From NCBI GenBank assembly GCA_018389105.1, contig JACATO010001458.1:62001-126000 (forward strand): a DNA stretch of 64,000 nt, in the 5' to 3' direction. A program made the translations under genes and the position numbers. The notes beneath the pieces are model-generated. The model ran no database searches, was not told the origin of the DNA, and saw nothing but the letters and a program-made list of their open reading frames with translations. This DNA is from Nautilus pompilius (taxonomy: Eukaryota > Mollusca > Cephalopoda > Nautilida > Nautilidae). Below, in pieces: positions 1-12,483 of the stretch (its first letter is position 1; each line of letters opens with the position of its first letter).

Positions 1-720
1 CGGCGGGGACGTCGGAACGTACCACCCGGCCGGTGGAAGGGGGGGGTAGATTCGCAGATTCCCACGCTCTCCTACCGTGTCAGACTGAGCCGCTGTCCGG
101 ACGAAACGGTACGGCTTCCGATCGGCGGTGAAAAGCATAGAAATGCAACTGTTACGGAAAAACGCGGCCGACTAAACAGCATTGGCTGTCGTCGGTCGAC
201 CGAAATATCTTGGCCAAGTTCCTCCTTCTGTTATTTCTGGAGGGCGAGGGGCGCACAAAAGCCAACATTATGTTGGTACACCCATCTTTCTTGGTCTCTT
301 CCCTCTGGGTTTTTGAGCCGACCCCCCATTCCAACGCACCATCTCGGTTAAGCGAACTCGTCTCTTCCTGAGAAAGCATCTCGCCATCCTTTTTGCCCCG
401 ACCCTGCTGGCTGGACCGGATGCCCCGCCGCGGGCTGCAAACTTCTTCTTTACAATTGCTCTCGCCCGCTAACTGAATTAATTTTCCGCATTTATTTTAA
501 CTTAACTTCGCAAAACAAAATTTTCTCAATTTTATTGCAAGGAATTTTTTCCTTCCTCTAATTTTCATTGTGCCGACATCCAGCAGCAGGGGGCGCCGCG
601 AGCGGGAATGCGCCCCTTCACAAAAGGGTAATTGACTGACGATACCCAGCCACACCTTCGGCGATATACGGGCGTTTATATTCCGGCCGAACCTCGTTAA
701 AACTGGGAAGGAAGGGAACA
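1..720. promoter_or_regulatory. CpG-rich stretch at the window edge, no gene seen
   Basis: The first 450 bases are rich in CG dinucleotides compared with the AT-rich DNA that follows, and CG pairs continue at lower density to about 700. This is how an unmethylated regulatory or promoter region looks in many invertebrate genomes. Short open frames on both strands show no recognisable domain. A promoter or first exon of a gene lying to the left is possible but not shown. Confidence 0.25.
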
Positions 721-1642
721 AGGGGATAATTCTGGAATTAAGATTTATTTAAAAACGCGTTTCTTTTCTTTAACAAACCCGAAGTCTTATAATGCCCAAG
801 CACAGATAATTTGTACAGCAGAATTCTAAACAAACAATCAATTAAATTAATTAATAAAGGACGATTCAATGTAAAAAAGAGGAATTAATAATAGTTAAAA
901 TTAATAATTAAAAAAAATCTAACTGATGTATTATTATGACCGATTTAAATATTTATTAAAATACTCTGTAATCAAAACAGATCTATCAGAAATTCCCGTG
1001 TGAATAACAAACGACGGTTCATTTTCATATCACCAGGAATGTTAATCTTATTTCCTCGTGACAGGACACCTTGGTACTTAGGCTGTACACCAGACGCTCG
1101 GCTCAAGTTTTTGAAAACACATTAGCTATGTTGTAGAATTAATCAAGAAGAAAACGAAGATCCCGCTCCGTGTTGCAGGCATTTCTTGGAGTGGTGATAG
1201 TAGATGCCTTAACACAGTCGGCGAGACTTACCACGCTGCTCGCGGTGGAGTATGGCAGGGCTGAATCATCTTAACGGCTGGACGAGATCAAGCCACCGCG
1301 CACCTGTTATCAGCCTTTTAAGAAAAGCTGATTTGGTTCTTGTTACACTACATTTTCTGACTAAAGCAATCGATTCGTAATGAAAATCAAACATGTTGAT
1401 CATCCTTCACGAGAAGTTGTGACAAAAACCTTCCTCGTCGACTTAAACGACTAACATTACGTCAGAGTTACAAGCAGCCGGGAAAGTAGATTGGAATAGA
1501 TAGCTGATGGAGAATCATTAGAAGTACCCACTGACTGAAGCCAAGGAATCAGCACTACTGAACGTTTCGATTAATGAAGATTTTGTTCTAAATAATAGTA
1601 CCCCAATACTTACTCAACGTAGGGAATAAAACACCATTACCT

Positions 1643-1697
<55 letters not shown>

Positions 1698-3084
1698 ATA
1701 CGAAGCGGTATAAGATGGTTTTAAATCTGGTGGTGCAGGAATTTACGTATTACTGCCAGATCGGAAAGAAGATAAGCTAAAGTTAGTTACCAGCTGGAGT
1801 TATCTGTAGTAGTTACCGCTCAAACACAGTTCCATTTTTAAAAGGTTTAGAATACCTGCTATTCACCTGTTAAATATCCTCAATGACAGTAAATCCTTCT
1901 ACGATCTCTGAAAAACGTAGGAAAAACTGGGCTAAACCTAGAAGTGAAACGAATATATAATTTTCTCATAGAGCTGCCTGAAAGAGTCGTGTTTACATTA
2001 GAATGGGTACCAGGACAGGTTGGTTCACCAGGTAAGAAAAATATTGACAAAACTGCTAACGCTGGCACTGAATGACCTGAGTCAAGCTGGCATTGTCTTC
2101 GACCATGAAAGTATGTTTAGAGTTGAATCTAAAAACAACAAATGTACAAAGAAATTTTCGAAAGTCACCCAGGGATTTGCAGGTAAAAATTATCAAACTA
2201 CGTGCAGGAAAATTCCTTCGTAAATGCTCATAAAGGCTCATAGAATAGGAGTGGTCCGCTTAAAGACAGGCTCCGTCGAGCACTATCTCGGAGATTTTCT
2301 AAAATAAAGCTAAGTGCTGTTGAGATGCACTTTCAAAGAAATATTAAACCAACAATACATAAAGTTGCATTACCATTTTTTGGGAAGACCATGGAAGTAA
2401 TAATACTCTTGAACGTCGGGGCACCACTAAGCATTAAGCAGGATTCGCCATCAAAATTCTGAAGAGTTTTCAGTGTTGCTAGAAAGAAACGTTTATTTGG
2501 GAATAGCTCCTGCGAATATTAGTTCCGTCGTATCGGGTAGAAGCGGGAGTCAATTGTTACTGTAGCTTTAAGGAAACGTTGGAACAGTTGTCTTGCAGCT
2601 TCGTTGAAAGCATCCAGGCATCAGCTGTGGCAATGATCAAGGCTGAGCTTAAAATATTTCTGAGCGTTTTGTTTCTTATATGCGAACCAACGAAAAAAGG
2701 AAACCAAAGCAAAGAAGCAGAACTTTTGCAAACGGGAGGAATAAGACAAGTATACAAGACAAAAGGACATACCAGAGAAACCAAATTCTTCAGTTTCCCA
2801 GTTTTCACACGGAGTTAACATTTACTTCAGATCTTAGGAAAGAACAAACTTAAGTTCTCCTTTTGATTTCACGAGCCAACACGTAAACTTGCTACGCAGT
2901 GACGTGGAAGAGTTTGGATGAGGTATAACATTGCGAAAACTATCTTCCGGTTACTCGGCGAAATGGTGATACTTTTCGTATTTGTCAAGTCTCTTACGAT
3001 GCATTAGTTACTCTGGACAGGTATTTGTACACTAGTGAAACTCTCATTAGAATGAAAACAGAAGAAGCTTAATATTTCTTTTAG

Positions 3085-3085
<1 letters not shown>
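721..3085. other. Non-coding stretch with a TG microsatellite
   Basis: AT-rich DNA with only short, overlapping open frames on both strands and no recognisable protein. The one distinct element is a perfect TG dinucleotide array at 1645-1696. Confidence 0.6.
1645..1696. repeat. (TG)n microsatellite
   Basis: Twenty-six uninterrupted TG units. Confidence 0.97.
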
Positions 3086-3137
<52 letters not shown>

Positions 3138-3151
3138 TAATAATAATAATA

Positions 3152-3196
<45 letters not shown>

Positions 3197-3224
3197 TAAT
3201 AATTAATAATAATAATATAATAAT
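3086..3224. repeat. (TAA)n microsatellite, interrupted
   Basis: About 139 bp of TAA units with a few phase slips where an extra T or a missing A breaks the register. Confidence 0.96.
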
Positions 3225-3370
3225 TCAGCCTGTGGTGGTTCAGTTAGCAAAAACAGTTTATATTAGAGAGAGAGAAAAAATTTCGGTTCTATAAAAATTT
3301 CTGCTTCATACTTTCTCACCCGGTAACAAAGAAGGTATATTACCGCATAAGCAAAAATAGATTCACAAGC

Positions 3371-3778
3371 GATCTTTCAGCTAAATCCTACTCAAAGCTG
3401 CACTGATAGCGGAACAACCATTTTCAGCCAAAACGCCTCATCTTTCAGCTAAATCCTACTCAAAGGTGCACTGATAGCGGATCAACCATTTTCAGCCAAA
3501 ACGCCCCATCTTTCAGCTAAACCCTACTCAAAGCTGCACTGATAGCGGATCAACCATTTTCAGCCAAAACGCCCCATCTTTCAGCTAAATCCTACTCAAA
3601 GGTGCACTGATAGCGGATCAACCATTTTCAGCCAAAACGCCCCATCTTTCAGCTAAACCCTACTCAAAGCTGCACTGATAGCGGATCAACCATTTTCAGC
3701 CAAAACGCCCCATCTTTCAGCTAAACCCTACTCAAAGCTGCACTGATAGCGGATCAACCAGTTTTAGCCAAAACGTCT
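3371..3778. repeat. 68-bp tandem repeat, six copies
   Basis: Six head-to-tail copies start at 3371, 3439, 3507, 3575, 3643 and 3711. Each begins with the core ATCTTTCAGCTAAA and ends with AGCCAAAACG. Copies are nearly identical. Diagnostic differences (AAATCC or AAACCC; AAGGTG or AAGCTG) alternate between copies 2-3 and 4-5, which suggests spread as 136-bp dimers. The last copy is the most diverged (GTTTTAGCC in place of TTTTCAGCC). A 68-bp period does not preserve a reading frame, so this is a small minisatellite rather than a protein repeat. Confidence 0.95.
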
Positions 3779-4545
3779 CGATGCAGCACTCACAGCTGCT
3801 CAAAACTATCCAGTTAAATCCGAAAATAGCAACAAAAACAAACAACAAAAAAAAACGCTGGTAGCTCTTTCTTTTTACCTACCGGAAATAAATTAATTAT
3901 AAGATAAAAAATTCTTTTGTCAATTAAATTTTACCCACATTTGCATTTTCCCCACGTATTCTTTGTTTGTACCCTCCCTTATTATAATTTTGATTTTCTT
4001 TTCCACCAAACATGTTGCAGTTTAAGGACGAAAAGTTAAAGATGATCTGTAATTCACAGAAAGTTCAGTTCGCAAATCACCTTATGATAGTTAACAGAGC
4101 CAACTTATGGTCCTACGTTTCAACATTCGGACCGTCACCATCATCAGGGTTTAAGACCGTTTGGTGTGAAGTGATGTGGGCGGGTGCTATAAAATTTATA
4201 AAATACATGTTTCTGATTTTTTTTGGCTGTACAAGTGACTTGATGGCAGCAGGCAGGCGAAGGTCAGTGGTACTAATAAGAGGATTTTAAAATGCCACTA
4301 ATTATTGAGCGACGCCGAAACTGATCTTGTTTTATTGTAAGAATAAGTATTTAAGATCTTTGAAAAAGAAATTCCGCCATTTAATTATTTGATAACATTC
4401 GCTCGGCCTTGCAAATTTACGAAACAATGGCGCGGGGTAAAGCGTGGCGTTCTCTCATTGGTCGTTCTTGTTGAGTGTATTCCGTAAATGGCAGCACTTT
4501 CCAAAAAGGATTCTTATAAATTTGAATAATTTAATAATAATAATA

Positions 4546-4594
<49 letters not shown>

Positions 4595-4880
4595 TAAAGC
4601 TACTCCGATGTATTTTAAAAAACACCATTTTAAATAAGCATACAATCCAATTTTATCTGCCACATTTCACCAATGAAATGCGGTCTCGTATTCACCCCGT
4701 TCCTCATCCTTCCGCTCTCTTCAGATGCTGTTGTACTTATTATATTTATCTACCGCCATTATTACTTATTCATACACGTATTTATTGCTGTGCTAACGGA
4801 ACAGACTTGTTGCACACAGACTCCAGCCAGGACGTTAATGGCCGGAGATCAAATAAGCCCCTTAAATATAAATAAATAAA
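3779..4880. other. Non-coding stretch with a TAA microsatellite
   Basis: AT-rich DNA. The open frame at 4012-4290 has no recognisable domain, no clear splice context and average composition, so I treat it as chance. A TAA array occupies 4532-4594. Confidence 0.55.
4532..4594. repeat. (TAA)n microsatellite
   Basis: About 60 bp of TAA units with one slip. Confidence 0.95.
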
Positions 4881-5780
4881 TGCGTAATCTTATTTCACCC
4901 CGGTATCCCCGACACCTCCCGCCCATCTGCCCCGACTGTTTTCTTTCCCTCCCCTCACAATAGCTCCCGAGACTACGACCGTACGACGAACGTCTCCTAC
5001 CCGGCCCCTCAGTTAATAAAGGGTGCACCGAGGGCCCGCTCCGCTACCCGAGCTCGGAGGCACCACACCGGGCGGCCATTCAGCGAGGCGTGCCCTTGAG
5101 CCCGTCCATGGCTCCCTTTCACCAGTCGTAGGCGGCTAATATAATTCTAATCCGCGGCCTATCATACGAGACGCAGGGGGATTTCTTTTGTGAAAAAGAA
5201 AGATTCTATTCTGCGGGAATTGAATGGGGTTAGTATTAGATTGTGCGCTTGTATAATGTAGCCGGGATTAGTCGTCGGCGGCTCTCGCATGCGCCCGACT
5301 TGCAGGTCGCTCGCATACTTCGGGGTAATTTATCTCGAAGGAGAGACAAATGGAGATCGTCTTTATTCGTTATGGCGATTCCCCAATAAAGCGAACGGCG
5401 GTCCGCGCGAGTGGAGGAAGGGGCCAACGTCTTAGCGGAGTCGGGAAGACGGGGAGGAGGAGGAGGAGGAGGAGGAGGAGGGAGGGAGCATAGCTGAAAT
5501 TCTCGCGTTAATCTGCCAAAGGTGTGCATGATACGTATTGATTAAAGCGCAATGTTTCCACTCTCACCCGCGACAAAGGTGCCACAATTATAGCCCGCGG
5601 GGGGGTGGGGGTGGTTGGGGGGGGAGGGGCAGACAGTCGCTCGTCCCGGTTCGCTTTCCGGCCCGCAATTGGCGCATCCCGTCATCGCCTGCATCAAACT
5701 TGTCTTCGATTTCGCCGCCGCGGGGTTAAAAAAATGGCGGCGCCCGAGGCGCCAAAACACAGAACATAACTCGTTACCGA
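4881..5780. promoter_or_regulatory. CpG-rich, GC-rich block
   Basis: This block is dense in CG dinucleotides and stands out sharply from the flanking AT-rich DNA. It contains a GGA triplet run at about 5450-5491 and a G-rich run at about 5597-5632. The GGA run gives a proline string in a minus-strand open frame (5236-5529), but that frame has no other protein-like feature. A regulatory island or promoter is the likeliest reading. No gene is attached to it in the window. Confidence 0.3.
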
Positions 5781-6916
5781 TGGCGAACTGTCAGGGATAC
5801 CTACTCTGATTTTATTAATCTTCGAGAGAGAGAGAGAGGGGGGGCGGAGGCGAGAAGAAATAAATAATTACCCAGGCCGCTATCTCGTTTGGCAGTTTTC
5901 CATGCGCAGACATCCATTAATAGATTCGGCGCTCCGTCGTCCTTCACAAACCGCGTTCCTGGTTTTTGTACATTTATTTATTTTTTAACGTTACCCGGAC
6001 TCTAAAACGGGATTTCAGCCCCCCAAAAAAACCCCGATCCACGCCGATGAAAGAGAAGCAAGAAGAAGGAAAAAAAAAACAAAAAAAAAAAAAAAAAAAA
6101 AAAAAAGCACCGCCACCAGAAAAGTAGATTAAACTCCCTGTCCTTAAGATCTGGAGATAGAGCGACAGGGAGGAGGACGTGGCTATTACAAGGTGTCTTC
6201 CGACCGACTCTTCTCTCCTGCCGCAGGTAACCTTTCTCCTAATTGCAATACCTACCTTCCGGACAAATTTTAATTAGTTCTTAATTATTCTACTATGCAT
6301 TTTTTTTTTTTTTTAAATTATGTAAAAATTCGACAGTCACAATGTGTTTGTGTTTTTTTTTAAATTTTAACGACTTGATGTATGTGTCTCGGTATTATAG
6401 TGCGACACTTCCGTGTATTAAAGCAGTTGTCAGTGGAATACGATTCCGTAATTTGTCATTTATTAAATATGTTGTCGTAAATAACTCTTTACTAAAATTA
6501 AATATAGCACCCACCATATATATATATATATAAAAAAACACTTTTCTTTAATTAATGTCGTTAAGATTTATTATTATTTTAAAATTTATCAGTAATGCAG
6601 TTGTTATCTAGCTCACGTTAAAACTCCATACAGTATAATTGGAGTCAACAGTCAGTCGCAAGTTCTTTCCTCTTTTGCGCACACAAGTTTGTGTATAGAT
6701 AAAATTTAAATTAATAAGTCTCATTGTCTTGCATCAGTAACATATGATGCTATTTTCTAATGTATGTACTTTGTTTTCACATATCAGATTCGGTTACAAT
6801 TTTGAGAAAGCTTCAAAGTTTGCGGAAAATCGAAAGAATAAAAGTATTTTAAAACACGTGTGAGAGTTTAGATTGTATGTTAATGAGAGAATTAAGCAGC
6901 AGACCGACAGACAGAC

Positions 6917-6919
<3 letters not shown>

Positions 6920-6970
<51 letters not shown>
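6920..6970. repeat. (AC)n microsatellite
   Basis: An uninterrupted run of about 25 CA units. Confidence 0.97.
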
Positions 6971-6972
<2 letters not shown>

Positions 6973-7348
6973 TACAAACACGAGGCTGGTATTTCAACAA
7001 TATATATTTCAATAACTACAGACATACATATATATATATATATATATCAAGTGAAGGCTATTGATATTTGTACAAATGCATCAGTAATAATTCGCAAAAT
7101 TTTTACTAATTGTTCAATCGACAACGGACACGTATCAACTAATGGACCCTAGTACCATAATAATTACATATCTGATGTGTATGTGTAGCTAGATGTGCCA
7201 CAATTTGTAATATATTTATTCCTTAGTGTCGTTGAATTCAGCATAGATCACAAATTCATATTTGTTATTTTTTTTGTTTTTTTGAATCGATCGATCAGAC
7301 CGTCACGCATGCATTTCCGATCAAACTTGTATGTAACTTCACACACAC

Positions 7349-7365
7349 GAGAGAGAGGAGAGTGA

Positions 7366-7402
<37 letters not shown>

Positions 7403-7420
7403 TGGAGAGAGAGAGAGAGA
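7349..7420. repeat. (GA)n microsatellite
   Basis: GA units with a few TGG interruptions. Confidence 0.93.
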
Positions 7421-7999
7421 ATTTTAAAAGGAAATGCAGATAGCGAACTTGTCGCTTAGATATATATGCTTTTGATACATTTTAAAATGTGTTTATTTAG
7501 TTTAATGGCTGACAAATTAAAAATTCTGCTTTGGTTTATCAGTCTTATTTTGTTCAAGGTGCTATAATTATGAAATAGTCCATCCATCTTTGTTTCGTAT
7601 CGTTTTTTTCCCTTTCAGCTTTTCGCTCTCCATTACTGGATACAGGAGTTATTATGCTCTTCCACAACTTCCGGTTTTTGGTTTCCTTACAGACTCCGGA
7701 ATACGTTTTAAAATAGAGCAGGTTTCATTCTGAAATGTATTAAACATATCCACAAACAACGACGTGTATTCTGCTCTTTGTTTTCCTCGCCACTGTCGCG
7801 CGAGACCGGATTCTAGAAGCTGTGGTTGCAGTTTCTGCTCCCCGACAATATTTTATTGAGATATGTATCAACTCTGTGGCATGAACATAGCGGAGACTGT
7901 GGCTCTGGTTAACCCAGACTGTGACTGACCGCTGATAGCACTAACTGTACCTGGTCTTCTTACTGTGTGCAACGAAAAAATTAATTCATCAACATTATT

Positions 8000-8084
8000 A
8001 TAGTATATTATTATTATATTATTATATTATTATTATTATTATTATATTCATTCTTATTATTATTATTATTTTATTATTATATTA

Positions 8085-8133
<49 letters not shown>

Positions 8134-8168
8134 TATTATTATTATATTATTATTATTATTATTATTTA

Positions 8169-8215
<47 letters not shown>

Positions 8216-8238
8216 TATTATTGTTGTTGTTGTTGTTG

Positions 8239-8269
<31 letters not shown>

Positions 8270-8292
8270 GGTTGTTGTCATTATTATTATTA

Positions 8293-8356
<64 letters not shown>

Positions 8357-8391
8357 TATTATTATTATTATTATTTATTATTATTATTAAA
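8000..8391. repeat. Compound (TTA)n/(TTG)n array
   Basis: A nearly 400-bp trinucleotide array. TTA units are interrupted by two blocks of TTG units at about 8084-8130 and 8221-8278, the second with small register breaks. The long open frame through it is a low-complexity artefact of Leu, Ile and Tyr runs. Confidence 0.95.
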
Positions 8392-9395
8392 AGTAAATAA
8401 GAATGAAATTGCGAATGGTACTTATTCCGGTTTATATATAACTAAAACAAGTGTATAATTCATTTCTATGATTATTAAAGTTGAATTGTTGACTTATGAT
8501 GCATTTTTTTTAAAGCTGACTTACACTGATGAAAAGGAAAGAAAAATTCCTGTATACTACTTAAAACATTAAATTGTAATTACTGAATATTGTTAATATT
8601 TTTTTTGGGGCTCCACATGTTAGGAATTTTTACAAATTTTAAAGCTGATTTGATAAACACTAATGAAATGTGTAGTGCTTCCGTTTGCGTTTTTTAGCCT
8701 TGATACAAAAACTTCCGAAATATTTAAACATTTCTCAAAGACCTTAATATTAACTTTAGTTTTGAAGCATTTTTAAAAAAAAAAAATTAACAACCTTTAT
8801 AATGATTTTTAATTCCATAAACTAGTTGAAATGGTACTGATCTGGGTACGGCCGAAAAGTAAAGACTGTATTTGCTAACCTCCGCCTTCTGGAATCCGTC
8901 CGCGTGTTTAGGCTGCTTAACCTCGTTGACATCGAAGAATATTTATTATGTTTAGAAAAAACTACTCCATTTACTTGTAACCCGCTTTTGCTGTGAAAAC
9001 AATTTATTTTAAAAAGTCCGAACTCGTAATTTTTATAATTTTATCTAAGTATTTTAAGGCGTGATATATATATATATATATAAAATAGTTTAATTACATA
9101 GATAATTCGTAGTAAAAATTATGAACAACATATGTGTATGCAAATTAAATATAAGACGGATTTATCCTGCTGTCTGGTTGTTATTTTTTCATGTTTCTTT
9201 TCTGCCCAAACTAGAACTTTATATATATATAATTTGTTTTATCTTTCTATACTCTGAATTTTCACAGTCATCTTTTCAGTTATAAATTTGACAAAATCAT
9301 GAGGAGGAAGAGCTGGCATGGAATTGTAAAAGAGATGTTCATTTGCCTTAAAATTGTTTTTAAAGGCGAGTTGGCCACTTAATAGCTTAATAGAC
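8392..9395. other. Non-coding stretch
   Basis: AT-rich DNA with short TA arrays near 9067 and 9222. I see no gene or mobile element. Confidence 0.55.
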
Positions 9396-9557
9396 GAGAG
9401 AGAGAGAGGGAGGGGGATGAGAGAGAGAAAGAGCGAGAGAGAGAAGGGAGAGAGGGAGGGAGAGAGGAGGAGCGAGGAGAGAGGAGAGAGAGAGAGAGGA
9501 GAGAGAGGAGGAGAGATCGATTGAGAGAGAGATGATAGAGGAGAGAGAGAGGAGAGG

Positions 9558-9593
<36 letters not shown>

Positions 9594-9603
9594 TGAGAGA
9601 GAG

Positions 9604-9644
<41 letters not shown>

Positions 9645-9730
9645 CAAGGGAGAGAGAGAGAGGAGAGAGGGGGGAGAGAGAGAGAGAGAGAGAGATGGAG
9701 AGCGAGAGAGAGAGGGGGGGAGAGAGAGAC
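9396..9730. repeat. GA-rich polypurine tract
   Basis: Some 335 bp in which the plus strand is almost wholly A and G, mainly GA dinucleotides with GGA and GGGG insertions. The open frames on both strands (Arg/Glu or Ser/Leu runs) are low-complexity artefacts. Such mirror-like polypurine tracts can form triplex structures in general; that is not shown here. Confidence 0.95.
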
Positions 9731-10840
9731 TCTCCTTACGTCAGACAACTCATTAAATTGCTTGATTCGCAAATCTAACAAAAATTCACGTTTCTCTGCC
9801 GAAAACGCACTCCAGTAGCCATAGAGCTCCACCCCGAATGTTCGGGACTTTATGTACGAATAACCTGCAGTTCTCACGAGTGATGCCATCATGTATTTAT
9901 GCGTTACGGTTTTAATACGTGCTCCGCACCGTCTGATGTAAGAAACAGGGGGTCGCACAGCCCCTTGGGCGGCCCGTCAAGGAAAGCAGCCAGGTTCTTC
10001 ATCACCGAATTTATTACCAGAAAGTTTGTCGGTGGAGACTTATTCTTCATTTCGAGAAAAGCTCGTGGCGAACCAAATAGTGTCGCACTCTTCGCTACAA
10101 TTTGGTTTTATGTTTCGAAAAGGAAGGTTGGTAAGGATCGCGAAGCTACCATTCCGCTTTCCATCGGGTCTTCCTCGCCTGTTTTTATATTTATCCAGAC
10201 AGTTTCTGGAAGGAACCAACAACGTTCATCATCACTGAACTAAGGAGGAAGCCGAGCAACTATGTGGCGCTGCATCCTAATCCGCTCATCCTCCTTCTCT
10301 CGAGCAGATGGTTTTTTCTAACATCTATTCTTTCCCATTTCTTTTAATGATGCGGAACGTTACTTGTTATTATCTTCTTATTTCTTCATGGTGATAAGAG
10401 GTATTATTATCATTGTTGCTCTTTCAAACCAAATAGTCCTTCCTTTTTTAATACTGCACAGACATTTTCATATCACCTCGTCACAATTTACATTTCAAAG
10501 TAGTTGTGTGGTGAACGTAGTTCTCTTCTTTCACGTGGATCTAAAGTTCAAACTCTGGATTAAAACGCAATTCTACAGCGATACACTAAACAATAAAAAA
10601 AGGAGCATGAAGAAGACGTGGAATTCATCAGGTATCATCGAGAATTTGTCAACGACGAAAAGCCGATGCTGCAGAGTTGAAAGTAACTAGGTTTAATTAA
10701 TTTAACAAAATTAATTAGTTAAATAAAATATCCGTGAAAGGAAGAAGGGAGTTAAAGTTTCAACTAGCATATTTTACTTTATTTGATCACCAATTACAAG
10801 ACCTGTTTTTGGTCCTTGAAAGCTTTCATAAATATACTGT
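9731..10840. other. Non-coding stretch, unassigned
   Basis: An open frame of 114 codons lies at 9899-10243 on the plus strand in a locally CG-containing segment, with a competing frame of 60 codons on the other strand. Neither shows a recognisable domain or convincing splice sites. I see no repeat ends. Confidence 0.45.
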
Positions 10841-10841
10841 A

Positions 10842-10876
<35 letters not shown>

Positions 10877-10899
10877 TATATTTTATTATTATTATTAGT
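10841..10899. repeat. (ATT)n microsatellite
   Basis: ATT units with minor interruptions. Confidence 0.9.
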
Positions 10900-11229
10900 T
10901 TCGTTGTTTATACTCTTCCCTTTCCTGCTACTACTGATAATAATAATAAAGATAAAGCAGACATTGTTTATTTTGATTTCTCATATCTAACTTATATTAT
11001 AAGCTCTGGAATATCTCGAAAGGTAATGAATTAATTCTAAACGTTAAGTCAGGTCAGCTCTATATCCGTAAATCCGACAGAGGTCAGATTGATTACCACA
11101 GCTAGCTCCTCGTATTAGAAAATGCTGCAAACATAAATAGATTTAAAATTTCTTATTTAGGAAATATTTTCTTAGCTAAGAAACCTATCTATTTTAAACT
11201 AATGTTTATAGATATATGTAATAATAGAA

Positions 11230-11230
<1 letters not shown>

Positions 11231-11302
<72 letters not shown>

Positions 11303-11303
11303 G
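11231..11303. repeat. (TTA)n microsatellite
   Basis: About 24 near-perfect TTA units. Confidence 0.96.
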
Positions 11304-12330
11304 CGATTTTACATGTACATATTTAAAAATTCCTGGAAATATATTCCTTGTAGTTTCACCTTAGTTTGATCAAAATTAATTAATCTTTCTTTGGAATTAT
11401 TAGAAAGCTAATCGTTTACACGGAAGGTAAATAATCAGGTAAAGAATAGAAAAAAAATGAAATAAAAATTTTCACTTTGTTCTCAATAATTTTAAGTATA
11501 ACGATTATGTAGAAGGTTCGTTTGGCGTGTATCGGCCGGTGAGAGAAGCCTTCGGTTTATCTCCGTCTGCAAGATAAATTATTGCGCTGTCTTGCTACCT
11601 CTGAGAGATTCTATCCCTTCCCGTTCCTTAGAGACCGATGTGCGTCGCGCACCAAGGGGGTGGCTGTGGCGGGTAGAGTCCTGGTAGCGCGCCTCACGTC
11701 AGGAGGAAATGGCCGAGACGTCTTAGGGGTGCTGTTTCCGAGATGAAGAATTGGCTGAAACTCTATTAAGGCGTAGTAAATCATTACAGAGTGTAACCTC
11801 CAACCTCCTTTTAAAGATGAGTCTTACAGGGGGAAAAACATATTTGTGATTGGATTTAGACGGGGGAAAATTTTTTAAGTGATGAACAAAGAAAACCAGA
11901 ATTTTCAAAGGTGGAAAGAGCTGTGGAGCTGAGCTGTTTGTAAACATTAAGTAATTAGGGTTAGTGTTGGTTTATCTTTACACATTTACTCCTGGTACTC
12001 TTAGTATGTCCGAGGGTTATCTTATGTCAAACTGTTATATCGCCCATCACTGTCCTGCGGTTATGTTATTATCACGTATCTTATATCGTGCGATACTGAG
12101 CTGTACTCCGTGGTTTCACTGTACCTTCTATTGGATTAACTTTCCGACAGTATACGCAAAGAACGAGAAGATAAAGATGTTAATGACGCTCACAGTGGAA
12201 GAAGATAAGTTAAATAACTGACATCTGTAAGTTCAGATTCACCTATTCAGGAAAGCCTTAGTCAGGATTGTGCCCCAAGGATGTGGTGCTTATCTGGGCG
12301 GGCACCGCGAGTAGACTGACTTGAATTCGC
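11304..12330. other. Non-coding stretch, unassigned
   Basis: Mostly AT-rich. A short CG-containing segment at about 11,520-11,720 differs in composition from its neighbours. No coding evidence was found. Confidence 0.45.
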
Positions 12331-12483
12331 GGAGAGAGAGAGAGAGAGAGAGAAAGAGATGGAGAGAGAGAGAGAGAGAGAGAGAATGACGTCAGTACAG
12401 AGAGAGAGAGAGAGATGACGTCAGTACAGAGAGAGAGAGATGATGTCAGTACAGAGAGAGAGATGGAGAGAGAGAAGAGAGAG
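12331..12483. repeat. GA tract with embedded CRE-like octamers
   Basis: A GA array is broken by a recurring segment of the form TGACGTCAGTAC. Perfect palindromic TGACGTCA octamers lie at 12387-12394 and 12416-12423, and a one-base variant TGATGTCA at 12441-12448. The octamer is the consensus binding site of CREB/ATF factors. Here it is part of a repeat unit of 25-29 bp and may simply have been copied with it. Confidence 0.85.

Larger units (their letters stand above)
5781..7999. other. Non-coding stretch with AC and GA microsatellites
   Basis: No supported gene. The stretch holds an A-rich run (6069-6106), an AC array (6920-6970), short TA arrays near 6520 and 7030, and a GA array (about 7349-7420). 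Confidence 0.55.

Noticed and set aside
5236..5529. Proline-rich minus-strand gene
   Set aside because: The proline run is the GGA microsatellite; the rest has no protein-like feature.
6794..7152. Open frames over the AC array on both strands
   Set aside because: His/Thr and Val/Cys runs come from the microsatellite.
8084..8458. Long open frame of 124 codons
   Set aside because: It reads through the TTG/TTA array; runs of Leu, Ile and Tyr are a low-complexity artefact.
9239..9958. Longest open frame in the window (239 codons, minus strand)
   Set aside because: Its middle is the GA tract read as Ser/Leu runs; the unique ends show no domain.
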